From assembly GCA_041391505.1 (NCBI GenBank), contig JAWKNW010000010.1, positions 144,445 to 208,444 on the forward strand: DNA of 64,000 nt, read 5' to 3'. A program made the translations under genes and the position numbers. The notes beneath the pieces were generated by a model. The model was not told the DNA's origin and made no database searches. It saw nothing but the letters and a program-made list of their open reading frames with translations. Positions 34,104-43,217 of this stretch are shown piece by piece. Positions within the stretch are counted from its first letter, which is position 1. Every line of letters begins with the position of its first letter. The stretch comes from Rhodothermales bacterium (GTDB taxonomy: Bacteria; Bacteroidota; Rhodothermia; Rhodothermales; JAHQVL01).

Positions 34104-36113
34104 ATGACACAGCCATTGATTACCCGCCTTTTTGTACTGATCCTGGCGCTCACCGCCTTTACCACGGCCCAGGCCCAGCATACCTTCGTAGTAGACTACG
34201 AATTGGATCTCGCCGACACCAACCCCGGCGACGGGATCTGTGACACGGCGCACAGCGCCTGCACCTTCCGCGCGGCGATCGAGGAAGCGAATGCCTCCGC
34301 GAACGTCGGCGCTGCTGCGGACACGATCCGATTCGGCCACTTCACTCAGACCAACGGCTATCAGCAGATCACGCTCACGGCAGGCCTGCTCCCCGCTCTT
34401 GTCGAAAAAGTATTCATCGACGCCACTACCGCCGACGCGCCGATCGTCGTGGACGGTTCGGGTTCGTTCATGAACGGTATCCAGCTGGGCGCGGGCTCAG
34501 GTGGAAGTGTCGTCCGCGGGCTCTACCTGGTCAATTTTGGAAACAGCGCGGTCCACATCACCAGCAACAATAACAAGATCCAGCACACTGTCATCGGGAT
34601 TTTTCCAGACGGCACTGCAACGAGCGGTGGACAATACGGGATCGTCATCGACGGCGGTAATTCGAATGCGATCGGCGGCGAGGACTGCGGCAACGTCATC
34701 GGAAACGTCTTTATAGCAGGGGTGCAGATCGAAAACGCGATCGGCACCGTGGTGCAAGGCAACTTCATAGGCACGGATGAAACCGGCGTGCAACTCGGTA
34801 GCCAGAATCGCGGCGTGTGCGCGTGCGACGGGGCTGTAAACACGCTGATCGGCGGACTCACCGCCGCGAAAGGCAATACCATCGGGTTCAGCCAGAGCAG
34901 CTTGATTGCCGTCGACGGCGCCGCCGGTACCGTCATCCAGAACAATCTTCTGGGCACGAACACAAACGGCGACTATCTGGGCGGCGTAGGCGTGGGGATC
35001 TGGGTAGAGCATACGGATCCGGCCCTGACGCCGACCCTCATCGGGGGCCTGTCTGACTGGGGAAACACCATCGGATCGATGGCCCATGGCATCTACATCG
35101 ACCGCACAGAGGGCCACATCATTCAGGGCAACTTCATCGGAGTCACCCGTACGGGCCAACCTGTGGGCAATGTACGGGACGGCATCATGGTCACCGTGCC
35201 CTCGTTGGACATTACGATCGGCTATGGACCGCTGGCGACCATCCCGGCCGGCGCCCCGAAGGGAAATACGATCGCTTATAACGGCTATACCGGCATCACG
35301 CTCGCAGTCGACTCAACCGAGATAGCCAAAAAGATCGACATGCGCGGCAACAGCCTGTTCGCCAATACGAGCCACGGGATCGCCTTGCACGGCGGTCAGC
35401 TGGAGCCCAACGATGCAGTCGATGGCGACGCCGGCAACAACCGGTACCAGAATCATCCGGTGTTCGCGTGGGCAGCGATCAATGCGACCAACGGGAAGCT
35501 GAAATTCCGGTATTCCGTGCCGTCGCTGAACTTTTATGCCGCCTACCCTCTGAAGGTCGATGTGTACGTCGCGGATGACTCGACCAGCGGTGAAGGCAAG
35601 CGATACCTGACGACACACACCTATACGGCTGCGACGATGATGTCGGAAGTGAGCGTTGCCGTAGACACGACGGGCATGAACCTGAACCCCGGCGATTTCC
35701 TGGTGGCGACTGCGACCGACAACGTCGGCAACAGCAGCCAGTTCAGTCTGCCGGTCGCCATCGCCTTCCCAAGCGGCGGCTCGCGCGTGGCGGCGACAGC
35801 GGATGAGATGCCAGGCCTTTCGGTCGAGAAGGCGGGTTCCGGCGAAAAGGTGGCGGATGCCCTCGGCGCACCCTACCCCAACCCCTTCAACCCGCAGACA
35901 AGCTTCACCCTGTCGCTGGCCGAGGCGACCCACGCGCGGATCGCCATCTACGACCTCATCGGCCGGCAGGTCGCCCTGCTCCACGACGGCGAGCTGTCCG
36001 CCTCGACGCACACCTTCCACTTCGACGGCGCCGGCCTGGCCACCGGCGTCTACCTGCTGCGCGTCCAGACCCAGCGCTTCAACGAAACGCGCAGGCTGAT
36101 CCTCGCGAAGTGA
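34104..36113 (+). CDS. CSLREA-like parallel beta-helix T9SS protein
   Basis: Start MTQPLITRLF gives 669 residues and a signal peptide ending TAQAQ; a Met 11 codons upstream is less signal-like. The N-terminal segment (DGICDTAHSACTFRAAIEEANA) is a diverged CSLREA motif. A parallel beta-helix follows with turns such as VVQGNFIGTDETG, VIQNNLLGTNTNG and IIQGNFIGVTRTG. The sorting domain is YPNPFNPQTSFTL, IYDLIGRQVALLHDG, GVYLLRVQTQRF. It is a homologue of the protein encoded upstream but with a distinct sorting domain. Substrate unknown. Confidence 0.9.
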   Translation: MTQPLITRLFVLILALTAFTTAQAQHTFVVDYELDLADTNPGDGICDTAHSACTFRAAIEEANASANVGAAADTIRFGHFTQTNGYQQITLTAGLLPALVEKVFIDATTADAPIVVDGSGSFMNGIQLGAGSGGSVVRGLYLVNFGNSAVHITSNNNKIQHTVIGIFPDGTATSGGQYGIVIDGGNSNAIGGEDCGNVIGNVFIAGVQIENAIGTVVQGNFIGTDETGVQLGSQNRGVCACDGAVNTLIGGLTAAKGNTIGFSQSSLIAVDGAAGTVIQNNLLGTNTNGDYLGGVGVGIWVEHTDPALTPTLIGGLSDWGNTIGSMAHGIYIDRTEGHIIQGNFIGVTRTGQPVGNVRDGIMVTVPSLDITIGYGPLATIPAGAPKGNTIAYNGYTGITLAVDSTEIAKKIDMRGNSLFANTSHGIALHGGQLEPNDAVDGDAGNNRYQNHPVFAWAAINATNGKLKFRYSVPSLNFYAAYPLKVDVYVADDSTSGEGKRYLTTHTYTAATMMSEVSVAVDTTGMNLNPGDFLVATATDNVGNSSQFSLPVAIAFPSGGSRVAATADEMPGLSVEKAGSGEKVADALGAPYPNPFNPQTSFTLSLAEATHARIAIYDLIGRQVALLHDGELSASTHTFHFDGAGLATGVYLLRVQTQRFNETRRLILAK

Positions 36114-36120
36114 TCCCGGC

Positions 36121-36160
36121 GCGCCCCATCGTCCACCGATCCGATCGGACGATGGGGCGC
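36121..36160. terminator. Perfect 14-bp hairpin after beta-helix gene
   Basis: GCGCCCCATCGTCC (36121-36134) pairs with GGACGATGGGGCGC (36147-36160) around a 12-nt loop, 7 nt after the stop. No U-tract follows. It is a likely transcript 3'-end structure. Confidence 0.65.
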
Positions 36161-36254
36161 ACCCCGGTCTTCGGTCCAAAATCCATCCCCACGCAACAGC
36201 GCGGGCGCAACGGCGTAGCCGGATTACACGATCCTGCCCCTGCACCCTGCCGCC

Positions 36255-36995
36255 ATGCGTTTCCCGCTCTTCCTCGTCATCGCCGCCCTCAGCCTGACCA
36301 CCTGCGGCGACGCGACCGGGCCGGCGGAGGAGGATTACGCCATCCTCTTCGTCGGCAACAGCCTCACGTACACAAACGACCTTCCGGGCATCCTGTCCGA
36401 CCTCCTCGACGCCGCGTCCGACCGGGAGCGTATCGTGATCGAGTCCATCGCCGAGCCCAACTACGGGCTCGAGGACCACTGGGCGAACGAGGGAACGCGC
36501 AAGCGCATCAGCCGGGGTACGTGGGATGTGGTTGTGCTGCAGCAGGGCCCGTCGGCCACGGAAGGCCGGCCCTCGCTGCTCCAGTACACCGCGCTCTTCT
36601 CGGACCCGATTCGCGAAGGCGGCGGCGTGCCCGCCCTCTACATGGTATGGCCGGCGGCGGAACGCAGCTTCGACTTCGCCGGCGTACGCGACGCCTACCA
36701 GACGGCCGCCGTCGATGTCGACGGCTACTTCTTTCCCGCCGGGATCGCGTGGCAGGAGGCCTGGAAGGCCGACCCCGGCCTGGGCCTCTACGGCGCGGAC
36801 GGCTTCCACCCCTCCATCTACGGCACCTACCTCGCCGCCGTGGTCATGTACGAACAGCTCGCGGGGCGCAATGCGCTGCTGCTCGACCTGGCGATCCCAG
36901 CGCGGTACGGCATCGACGCCGAAAAAGCCGGCATCCTCCACGCCGCCGCGCACGACGCCAACCTGCGTTATGCGCGGGTGCCGGACTCGAACTGA
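36255..36995 (+). CDS. SGNH-fold hydrolase, putative lipoprotein
   Basis: The 246-residue product has an N-terminal signal with a Cys at about residue 17 (LSLTTCGD), suggesting lipidation, although the lipobox is imperfect. SGNH blocks are visible: block I FVGNSLTY (Ser nucleophile, Asn close by) and the C-terminal DGFHPSIYGTYLAA with the catalytic Asp and His. LQQGPSA occupies the expected middle position. It probably removes ester groups from glycans or lipids at the cell surface. Its convergent neighbour is the SMR transporter gene, 13 bp away. Confidence 0.85.
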   Translation: MRFPLFLVIAALSLTTCGDATGPAEEDYAILFVGNSLTYTNDLPGILSDLLDAASDRERIVIESIAEPNYGLEDHWANEGTRKRISRGTWDVVVLQQGPSATEGRPSLLQYTALFSDPIREGGGVPALYMVWPAAERSFDFAGVRDAYQTAAVDVDGYFFPAGIAWQEAWKADPGLGLYGADGFHPSIYGTYLAAVVMYEQLAGRNALLLDLAIPARYGIDAEKAGILHAAAHDANLRYARVPDSN

Positions 36996-37008
36996 CGGAC
37001 GACGCCGG

Positions 37009-37326
37009 TCAGTCCTGCGCGAGATTGAGTCCGACGATGCCGAGGATGATCAACCCCAGGGAAACCACCTTCAGCGCCGTCACCGGCTCCTTGAACATCC
37101 AGATCCCCACGAGGACGGTCACCGCCGTCCCCACGCCGGCCCAGAGTGCATAGGCCAGGCCCAGATCGATCGACTTCACCGCGCCTGCAAGCGCTACCAG
37201 CGAAAAGAAAAAACACGCCACCATGGTGAGCGTGGGTCCCGGATGCGAACAGCCATCCGACATTTTGAGTGCCACCGTGCCCACGATATCCAGTATGATG
37301 GCGATGGTAAGTAATGCCCAGTGCAT
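37009..37326 (-). CDS. Small multidrug resistance (SMR) family transporter
   Basis: The 105-residue protein has four membrane helices and the SMR landmarks VGTVALKMSDG, LAYALWAGVGTAV (loop with Trp) and LIILGIVGLNL. The membrane-embedded acidic residue of helix 1, Glu14 in EmrE, is Asp here (IILDIVGT, residue 13). SMR proteins are dual-topology dimers exporting cations or guanidinium with protons. The unusual Asp should shift the pKa or coupling. The long structured leader upstream (37327-37689) suggests RNA-level control. Confidence 0.9.
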   Translation of the reverse strand: MHWALLTIAIILDIVGTVALKMSDGCSHPGPTLTMVACFFFSLVALAGAVKSIDLGLAYALWAGVGTAVTVLVGIWMFKEPVTALKVVSLGLIILGIVGLNLAQD

Positions 37327-37689
37327 GATTCCCTGCGTTCAGTTGTAAATCGTTCTCGCATGCCCGCCGCGTGCCGGCCGGCGTGTTGGAAGAGCGCTCA
37401 GCAGGCGCTCCCCCGCTAAGGGCTCGCCTGCTCAGATCCGTCCCGCCGGGCCATCTCCCGAAAGGGATGCCCGGGACATGCTTTTCTTTATTGCGACAAG
37501 GATCTGCAAAACGTGCCAGACCCAAGATAGAAGCAGGGAACGCGGGCCGGGCGGATCAGCGGGCCAGGGCGACGGACGGGTCGAACGCGGAGGATCCGTA
37601 CTTTTTTCTGTGAGATTTTTGGCCGATAGGATACTATAACAAATGCTTGGTGCTGATATTCCGTATTCGCAGACCTTCAACCATGCCTG
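37327..37689 (-). promoter_or_regulatory. Divergent intergenic region with two-hairpin leader for SMR gene
   Basis: There is no gene in these 363 bp between the SMR and sigma genes. Within the presumed SMR 5' leader (minus strand) two stable hairpins occur. One is at 37440-37477, where GTCCC/GGGAC and GGGC/GCCC stems flank GAAA (plus strand). The other is at 37398-37434, where AGCAGGCG pairs with CGCCTGCT. SMR exporters are often under guanidine riboswitches, but the ACGR loops of guanidine-II and the ykkC signature were not seen. The AT-rich stretch 37600-37680 is the likely promoter zone for the plus-strand sigma gene. Confidence 0.5.
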
Positions 37690-38265
37690 ATGCCGTCAAA
37701 CGGACAGATCACCGCACTCCTGCAGCGCTACAAGGCCGGCGATGAAGAGGCGCTGGAAAGCATCGTACCCATCATGTACGATGAGCTTTACGAGGTCGCC
37801 CGCCAGCACATGCAGCGCGAGTTCCGCAAGGGCCATACCCTGAGCGCGACGGCGCTCGTGAACGAGGCTTATCTGAAGCTGGCCCGTCAGCACGACCTCG
37901 ACGCGTCCCACCGGTGCGATTTCATGGCGATCGCGAGCCGGACGATGCGCAACATCCTCGTCGATCACGCCCGCTCCAAAAAGCGCCTCAAGCGCGGCGC
38001 CGGCCAGGCCGCCCTGCCGCTCGACGAGGCCGCGTTCCAGCTCACCGACCAGGAGGCCTCGGAAGTCCTCGAACTCGACGCGGCGATAGACCGCCTCGCG
38101 GCCCTCAACGAGCGGGCGAGCGAGGTCGTCCAGTTCCGGTTCTATGGCGGGCTCACGGTGGAGGAGACGGCGGAGGTGATGAACATCTCCGAACGCTCGG
38201 TGCAGCGGGCCTGGACGGTGGCCAAAGCGTGGCTTCGAAAGGAAGTATCGCAACATATCGGCTGA
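37690..38265 (+). CDS. ECF-type RNA polymerase sigma factor (TIGR02999-like), second copy
   Basis: The 191-residue product is a clear paralogue of the sigma factor at 29575. Region 2 shows MYDELYEVARQHMQRE, ATALVNEAYLKLARQ and FMAIASRTMRNILVDHARS; the linker has KRLKRGAGQAALPLDE; region 4 has VVQFRFYGGLTVEETAEVMN followed by ISERSVQRAWTVAKAWLRKEV. It is followed 98 bp later by a TPR kinase on the same strand, repeating the arrangement of the first pair. Confidence 0.92.
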   Translation: MPSNGQITALLQRYKAGDEEALESIVPIMYDELYEVARQHMQREFRKGHTLSATALVNEAYLKLARQHDLDASHRCDFMAIASRTMRNILVDHARSKKRLKRGAGQAALPLDEAAFQLTDQEASEVLELDAAIDRLAALNERASEVVQFRFYGGLTVEETAEVMNISERSVQRAWTVAKAWLRKEVSQHIG

Positions 38266-38363
38266 TGCATCCGGCGTATGGCCGGTTTCGCGCCCGCGTG
38301 TCGCAATAGAAGACGCACCCTCCCGCCGGCACCCGCTGCCGCGCAGCGAACCCAACCGAACGT

Positions 38364-40805
38364 ATGGATTACTGGAACAGACTCGAAGCCATCCTCCTCG
38401 CCGCACTCGAACTCGATGACGCCGATCGGCCCGGCTATCTCGATCAGGCCTGCGCCGGCGACGCCGCGCTTCGACAGGAAATCGAGGACATGCTCGCGGC
38501 CCACGAAGACGCGCAGGCCCTCTCGATCGAGAGCCGCCTGCTCGCCGATCGCCCCGAATTCCCTTCCCCCGAAGCCCTCATCGGATCCCACATAGGCCCC
38601 TACCGCATCAAACAGATGCTCGGCGAAGGCGGCATGGGGATGGTCTACCTCGCCACCCGCGACGACGCCCACTACACGCAGGATGTGGCGCTCAAGCTCG
38701 TCCGCCCCGGCTACCAGAACGCGGAGATCCACGCGCGCTTCCGGACGGAGCGGCAGGTCCTCGCGCGGCTGACGCACCCGAACATCGCCGCGCTGCTCGA
38801 CGGCGGGATGAGCGCCGACGGCCGGCCGTATCTGGTGATGCCGTACATCGAAGGGACGCCGATCACCACCTACTGCGACGAGCAAATGCTGTCGATCGCC
38901 GACCGGCTCCGGCTCTTCCGCACCGTCTGCGCCGCCGTCCAGCACGCCCACCAGAACCTGGTGGTGCACCGCGACCTCAAGCCGTCCAACATCCTCGTCA
39001 CACGCGACGGCACGGTGAAGCTGCTCGACTTCGGGATCGCCAAGCTGCTCGATCCGGAACAACTCGGCGTCTCGGTCGCCGTCACGCGTTCCGAACTGCG
39101 CCTCATGACGCCCGACTATGCGGCCCCCGAACAGGTCCGGGGCAGCGACGTGACCACGGCGACGGACGTCTACGCCCTCGGCGTGCTGCTGTACGAGCTC
39201 CTCACCGGCCATTCGCCCTATCGGATCGAGCGGCGCGTGCGGCAGGAGATCGAGCGCGTCATCCTGGAGGAAGAGCCGGCGCGCCCCAGCGCGGTGGTCA
39301 CGGAAGTCCGCGCCCTCACCTCGTCCGACGGAACGACCCACAGCCTCCAGCCCGCCGAGATCAGCCGTTCGCGCCGCACCTCGGTGGCCCGCCTCCGCAG
39401 CGCCCTGCAGCAGGACCTCGACAACGTGGTCATGATGGCGCTGCGCAAGGAGCCGGAACGCCGCTACGCCTCGGCGGAGCAGTTCTCGGCAGACATCGAG
39501 CGGTACCTCGAGGGCCGGCCGGTCATCGCCCAGAAGGACACCCTCGGGTACCGGATGCGCAAGTTCGCCTCCCGCAACCGCACCGCGCTGAGCCTGGGCG
39601 CCGGCGCGCTGCTCATCCTCCTGGCGCTCAGCACGGTGACGACCTACCAGGCGCTGCGGCTATCCCGCCAGTCGACGGCCCTCGCCGCCCAGCGCGACCG
39701 CGCCCGCGACGAGGCCGACAAGGCGCGCCAGACGACCGATTTCCTCCTGAACATCTTCAACAAGGCCGATCCCAACGTCAACGAGGGCACGCCCGTCACC
39801 GCGATCGACCTGCTCGACGAAGGCACCCGGCAGATGCGCGTGGAGTTTGTGGATCAGCCCGACCTCAGGGCCGAGCTGCTGCTGGAAATGGGGCGTATCT
39901 ACGATGAGATCGGACGTTATGCGACGGGCGACTCGCTCATTCACGAGGCGATCGACGTGCTGCGCGACCTGTTCGGTCCGGAACACCGCCGTTACGCGCT
40001 CGGCGTATCCCGCCTCGCCATGCACCACACCCTGACGGGCGAACTCGCTGATGCCGACTCGCTGTACGACATCGCCATCGCCATCCAGAACACGCTGCAA
40101 GGAGAAGATCGGAACGATCTCGCCAATACGTACATGTCGCTCGCAGTCGTCCGCTTCGAGCAGCGGCAGTTTGCGGTCGCGGAGTCGTTGTTCACGGTTT
40201 CACTGGACATCAAACGCGCCCTCTTCGGCGACGTGCATCACTCGGTGATGCAGGTGCTCAACGGCCTGGGCGGCACCCTGGTGGCCCAGCAGAAGACGGA
40301 CGAGGCCGAGCCCGTCCTCCGCGAGGCCCTGGCGATCGCGGACAGCCTGGGGCTGGAAAAACAGCTGGCCGTGACGGCCACCAAGAACCACCTCGGCGCC
40401 CTCCTGATCGGACGCAAGGAATACCCCGAGGCCGAGGTGCTCTTCCGCGAGACCCTGGCCATCCGGCGCGAGTTGTACGAACCCGGACATCCGGCCATCG
40501 CCACGGCCGTCAATTCGCTGGCCGTGGCGCTGCAGAACCAGTACAAGTTCGATGAAGCCGAGCCGCTTTTTGCCGAATCCGTCGAGATCCAGCGCAAGGT
40601 GCCCGGCCCCCGCCTGGGCTTCGCGCTCCGGAATTTCGCGATGCTCCGACGGGACCAGAAGCGGTGGGACGAGGCCGAAGCCCTCTTCAAGGAGGCGATG
40701 GACGTGCTGGTCGAGCAATTCGGGCCCGACCACGCCCAGGTCCAGCTGACGCAGAGCCGGCTGGAAGAGTCCTACCGCATGCGGAAGGAGGATCAGGGCG
40801 GATGA
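38364..40805 (+). CDS. TPR-containing Ser/Thr protein kinase, second copy
   Basis: The 813-residue product begins MDYWNRLEAILLAALELDD. It has the same order as the kinase at 26668: N-terminal helical segment, kinase (GEGGMGMVYLATR, VALKLV, HRDLKPSNIL, DFGIAKLLDP, AAPEQVRG), a membrane span (TALSLGAGALLILLALSTVT, about 410-430), then about eight TPR units (LAVALQNQYKFDEAEPLF). All catalytic residues are intact. The TPR part is shorter than in the first copy. It is probably coexpressed with the upstream sigma gene and may control its activity. Confidence 0.92.
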   Translation: MDYWNRLEAILLAALELDDADRPGYLDQACAGDAALRQEIEDMLAAHEDAQALSIESRLLADRPEFPSPEALIGSHIGPYRIKQMLGEGGMGMVYLATRDDAHYTQDVALKLVRPGYQNAEIHARFRTERQVLARLTHPNIAALLDGGMSADGRPYLVMPYIEGTPITTYCDEQMLSIADRLRLFRTVCAAVQHAHQNLVVHRDLKPSNILVTRDGTVKLLDFGIAKLLDPEQLGVSVAVTRSELRLMTPDYAAPEQVRGSDVTTATDVYALGVLLYELLTGHSPYRIERRVRQEIERVILEEEPARPSAVVTEVRALTSSDGTTHSLQPAEISRSRRTSVARLRSALQQDLDNVVMMALRKEPERRYASAEQFSADIERYLEGRPVIAQKDTLGYRMRKFASRNRTALSLGAGALLILLALSTVTTYQALRLSRQSTALAAQRDRARDEADKARQTTDFLLNIFNKADPNVNEGTPVTAIDLLDEGTRQMRVEFVDQPDLRAELLLEMGRIYDEIGRYATGDSLIHEAIDVLRDLFGPEHRRYALGVSRLAMHHTLTGELADADSLYDIAIAIQNTLQGEDRNDLANTYMSLAVVRFEQRQFAVAESLFTVSLDIKRALFGDVHHSVMQVLNGLGGTLVAQQKTDEAEPVLREALAIADSLGLEKQLAVTATKNHLGALLIGRKEYPEAEVLFRETLAIRRELYEPGHPAIATAVNSLAVALQNQYKFDEAEPLFAESVEIQRKVPGPRLGFALRNFAMLRRDQKRWDEAEALFKEAMDVLVEQFGPDHAQVQLTQSRLEESYRMRKEDQGG

Positions 40806-40832
40806 CCGCTTCGTCCTCGCAGGCGGACACCC

Positions 40833-43217
40833 TCAAATATCCGCATCCTTCTTCTTCACCAGGAACAGCCCCTCGTTGCCGCTGCTGACGGCGATGACGC
40901 CGCTCTTGAAGTAGGGATAGTTGCTCCAGGACCCGCCGAAGCCGGGAATGTCGTCCCCGTACGGAACGGTGTCGAACCGGGCGACCTCCGTCGGATTGAG
41001 CGGATCCGCGATGTCGAGGATGCGCAGGCCGGCGAGGTAGTTCGACTGGTACATCAGGTTGTCGCGGATGTACAGGTTGTGGTCGCTGGCGCCAGAGGCG
41101 AGGCGGAATTCCTTGACCAGGATCGGATCCTCGAGTTCGCGCACATCCCAGATCAGCGTCCGCGTGCTGTCGACGTAGCCGTACATCTCATCCAGCTCGT
41201 CATTCATGTAGAAGTAGCGGTGATCTTCGGAGAGCCACCCCTGATGGGTGTAGGCGAGGTCCGGATAGGTCACCTGCGCGAGCGTCGCCGGGTTCTGTTT
41301 GTCGGTCACGTCGGCGATGATGAACGAGGAGCCGTTCGAGTTGAAGCACACCTCGTGGCCGGCGTACTGCGTATCCGGCCCCCGATAGACCACGCACTGG
41401 GCGTCGTGTGTCCCACCGGCGCTGGGCTGCGCATAGCAGCCGGCGAACGTCGGATGCGTCGGGTCCTGGATGTTGATCATGTGGAGCTGACCGCCGCAGG
41501 TCTCCCCGCCGGCGCGGTTGCCCACCGCGTAGGCGAAGCCCGTCTCTTCGTTGATGACGATGTTGTGCGTGCTGTGCACGCCGGCGTAGTGAGCCGTCTC
41601 GGAGAACGAGACCGGCGCCTCGGCGGGGTTCACGTTCCGGAGCTGCCGCAGATCGAAGATCTGCACGCCGTGCTCGCCGGCGCCGTCCGCCACGATGAAG
41701 GCGTGGTCCTTGTATACCTTGATATCCCGCCACGTGCTACCGGGCGAACCCTCGGTGCGCAGCAATTCGCCGAGGTAGACCGGCGACATGGGGTTGCTGA
41801 TGTCGACGAACACCGTCCCGTCCGTCCGGCCCTGGATGACGTATTCCTTGCCGGTTTCCGGATCGGTCCACCCCCACAGGTCGTTCAGCTTGACGCCGCG
41901 CTCGGTGGAGAGGTCCTTGACGGAGAGCATGGAGAGGAGGTCGACCTTGTCGCAGTCGAAGAGGCTGGCCTCGCCGTCCTGGCAGTCGATCTGTCCGCCT
42001 GTGATCGATTCCATGTGGGTGAGCGACGTCGCGAGCATGTTCGCCGCCGTCCACGTCGCCCCGTCCCGCTCGAACACGAGCGCCACGCCCTGCTCGTAGT
42101 CGGCCCGCGGCGATCCCACGACCGCCACCTCGCCGGCCAGCCCGAGGCCCATCCCGAAGCCGTCGGCGGTGCGGTCGTCGATGGCGGCCAGTTCGCCGGC
42201 CGGCTCCCAGGAGCCCGCCCGGAAGAGATGCACCGTCCCGCCGCCGCGATTACCGACCATCAGGTCGTTCCCGGACACGAGCACGCGGCCGCCGAAGCCG
42301 CCGCGCGGCCGGCGTCCCGGCGTTTCCTCCTCGGCGGCGGCCGTGACCCGCGCGCTTTCCACCCAGCTATCACCCGAGCGCTCCATCACCCGCACCGCGC
42401 CGCCGGCGACACCCGGCATCCCCAGCAGCACGTGGGGGCCGTGGATCGCCACATCGTAGCCCTGCGCGCTCTTCTCTTCGCTCGCCTCGATCCGCGTGGA
42501 CTTCCAGACACCGGCAGCGGCATCATAGTCGAAGACATAGGCGCTGCCCGTGCCGTCGCCGGCGCGCCACGCGCCGACCACCAGCCGGTCGCCCTCGGCC
42601 GCCAGGGCGTATCCGAAGGCGTCGCCTTCCAGCGCCTCATCCGGTTTGAGCACCGTGTCCTGCATCCACATCCCGTGTTCTTTTTCGAAGACGTGGACCT
42701 GGCCGCTGAAGCGCTCGGCATCAAACGCGGTGACGAAGATGCGACCGTTCGCCATGGCGATGGCGCTGGTCCGGTTGGCGGCGCGTTCGACGGCGCCGGC
42801 GAAGAGCGCGCCGTCCGGCAGCGCGGTCGGCTTGAGCACGCCCGACGGGCTCCAGGAGCCGTCCGCCTGCTTCTCGTAGAGATAGGCCGCGCCGAGCCCG
42901 GGCGCCCCGATGACCAGCATGTTATCCTGCACGAGAATCGCCCGCCCGAAGACGTCGCCGATGCGTCCGTCCGGCGCCTGAAACTCGCCGGCTTCGACCC
43001 ATTGCCCCGCGCTGTTGCGGGTATAGCGATACACCGATCCCGGCAATTCGTCGCCCTCGGGCCATCCCACCGGAGCGGAACCGACGAACAGTTCGCCAGC
43101 GCCGACGGCCGAAACACCGCCGAAGCCGGCGCCGGAGGGCCGGAGGCCGGTGTACATCGTCTGGGCGGAAACCGGAGCAACCAGCAACGAAGCAACTAGG
43201 ACGAGGAGATAGCGCAT
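40833..43217 (-). CDS. Choice-of-anchor B family protein with FG-GAP propeller
   Basis: Start MRYLLVLVASLLVAPVSAQ (43217) gives 794 residues and a clean signal peptide. Residues about 30-360 carry FG-GAP-like blades (FGYALAAEGDRLVVGAWRAGD, FGMGLGLAGEVAVVGSP). The C-terminal 400 residues match the choice-of-anchor B domain: WRDIKVYKDHAFIVADGAGEHG, HSTHNIVINEETGFAYAVG, HDAQCVVYRGPDTQYAGHEV, YTHQGWLSEDHRYFYMNDE, SDHNLYIRDNLMYQSNYLAG. It ends EGLFLVKKKDADI with no T9SS sorting domain, so anchoring differs. Function unknown; probably cell surface. Confidence 0.88.
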   Translation of the reverse strand: MRYLLVLVASLLVAPVSAQTMYTGLRPSGAGFGGVSAVGAGELFVGSAPVGWPEGDELPGSVYRYTRNSAGQWVEAGEFQAPDGRIGDVFGRAILVQDNMLVIGAPGLGAAYLYEKQADGSWSPSGVLKPTALPDGALFAGAVERAANRTSAIAMANGRIFVTAFDAERFSGQVHVFEKEHGMWMQDTVLKPDEALEGDAFGYALAAEGDRLVVGAWRAGDGTGSAYVFDYDAAAGVWKSTRIEASEEKSAQGYDVAIHGPHVLLGMPGVAGGAVRVMERSGDSWVESARVTAAAEEETPGRRPRGGFGGRVLVSGNDLMVGNRGGGTVHLFRAGSWEPAGELAAIDDRTADGFGMGLGLAGEVAVVGSPRADYEQGVALVFERDGATWTAANMLATSLTHMESITGGQIDCQDGEASLFDCDKVDLLSMLSVKDLSTERGVKLNDLWGWTDPETGKEYVIQGRTDGTVFVDISNPMSPVYLGELLRTEGSPGSTWRDIKVYKDHAFIVADGAGEHGVQIFDLRQLRNVNPAEAPVSFSETAHYAGVHSTHNIVINEETGFAYAVGNRAGGETCGGQLHMINIQDPTHPTFAGCYAQPSAGGTHDAQCVVYRGPDTQYAGHEVCFNSNGSSFIIADVTDKQNPATLAQVTYPDLAYTHQGWLSEDHRYFYMNDELDEMYGYVDSTRTLIWDVRELEDPILVKEFRLASGASDHNLYIRDNLMYQSNYLAGLRILDIADPLNPTEVARFDTVPYGDDIPGFGGSWSNYPYFKSGVIAVSSGNEGLFLVKKKDADI

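Noticed and set aside
37327..37500. Guanidine riboswitch upstream of the SMR gene
   Set aside because: The leader is structured, but the signature loops of the guanidine-I, II and III classes were not found by eye.
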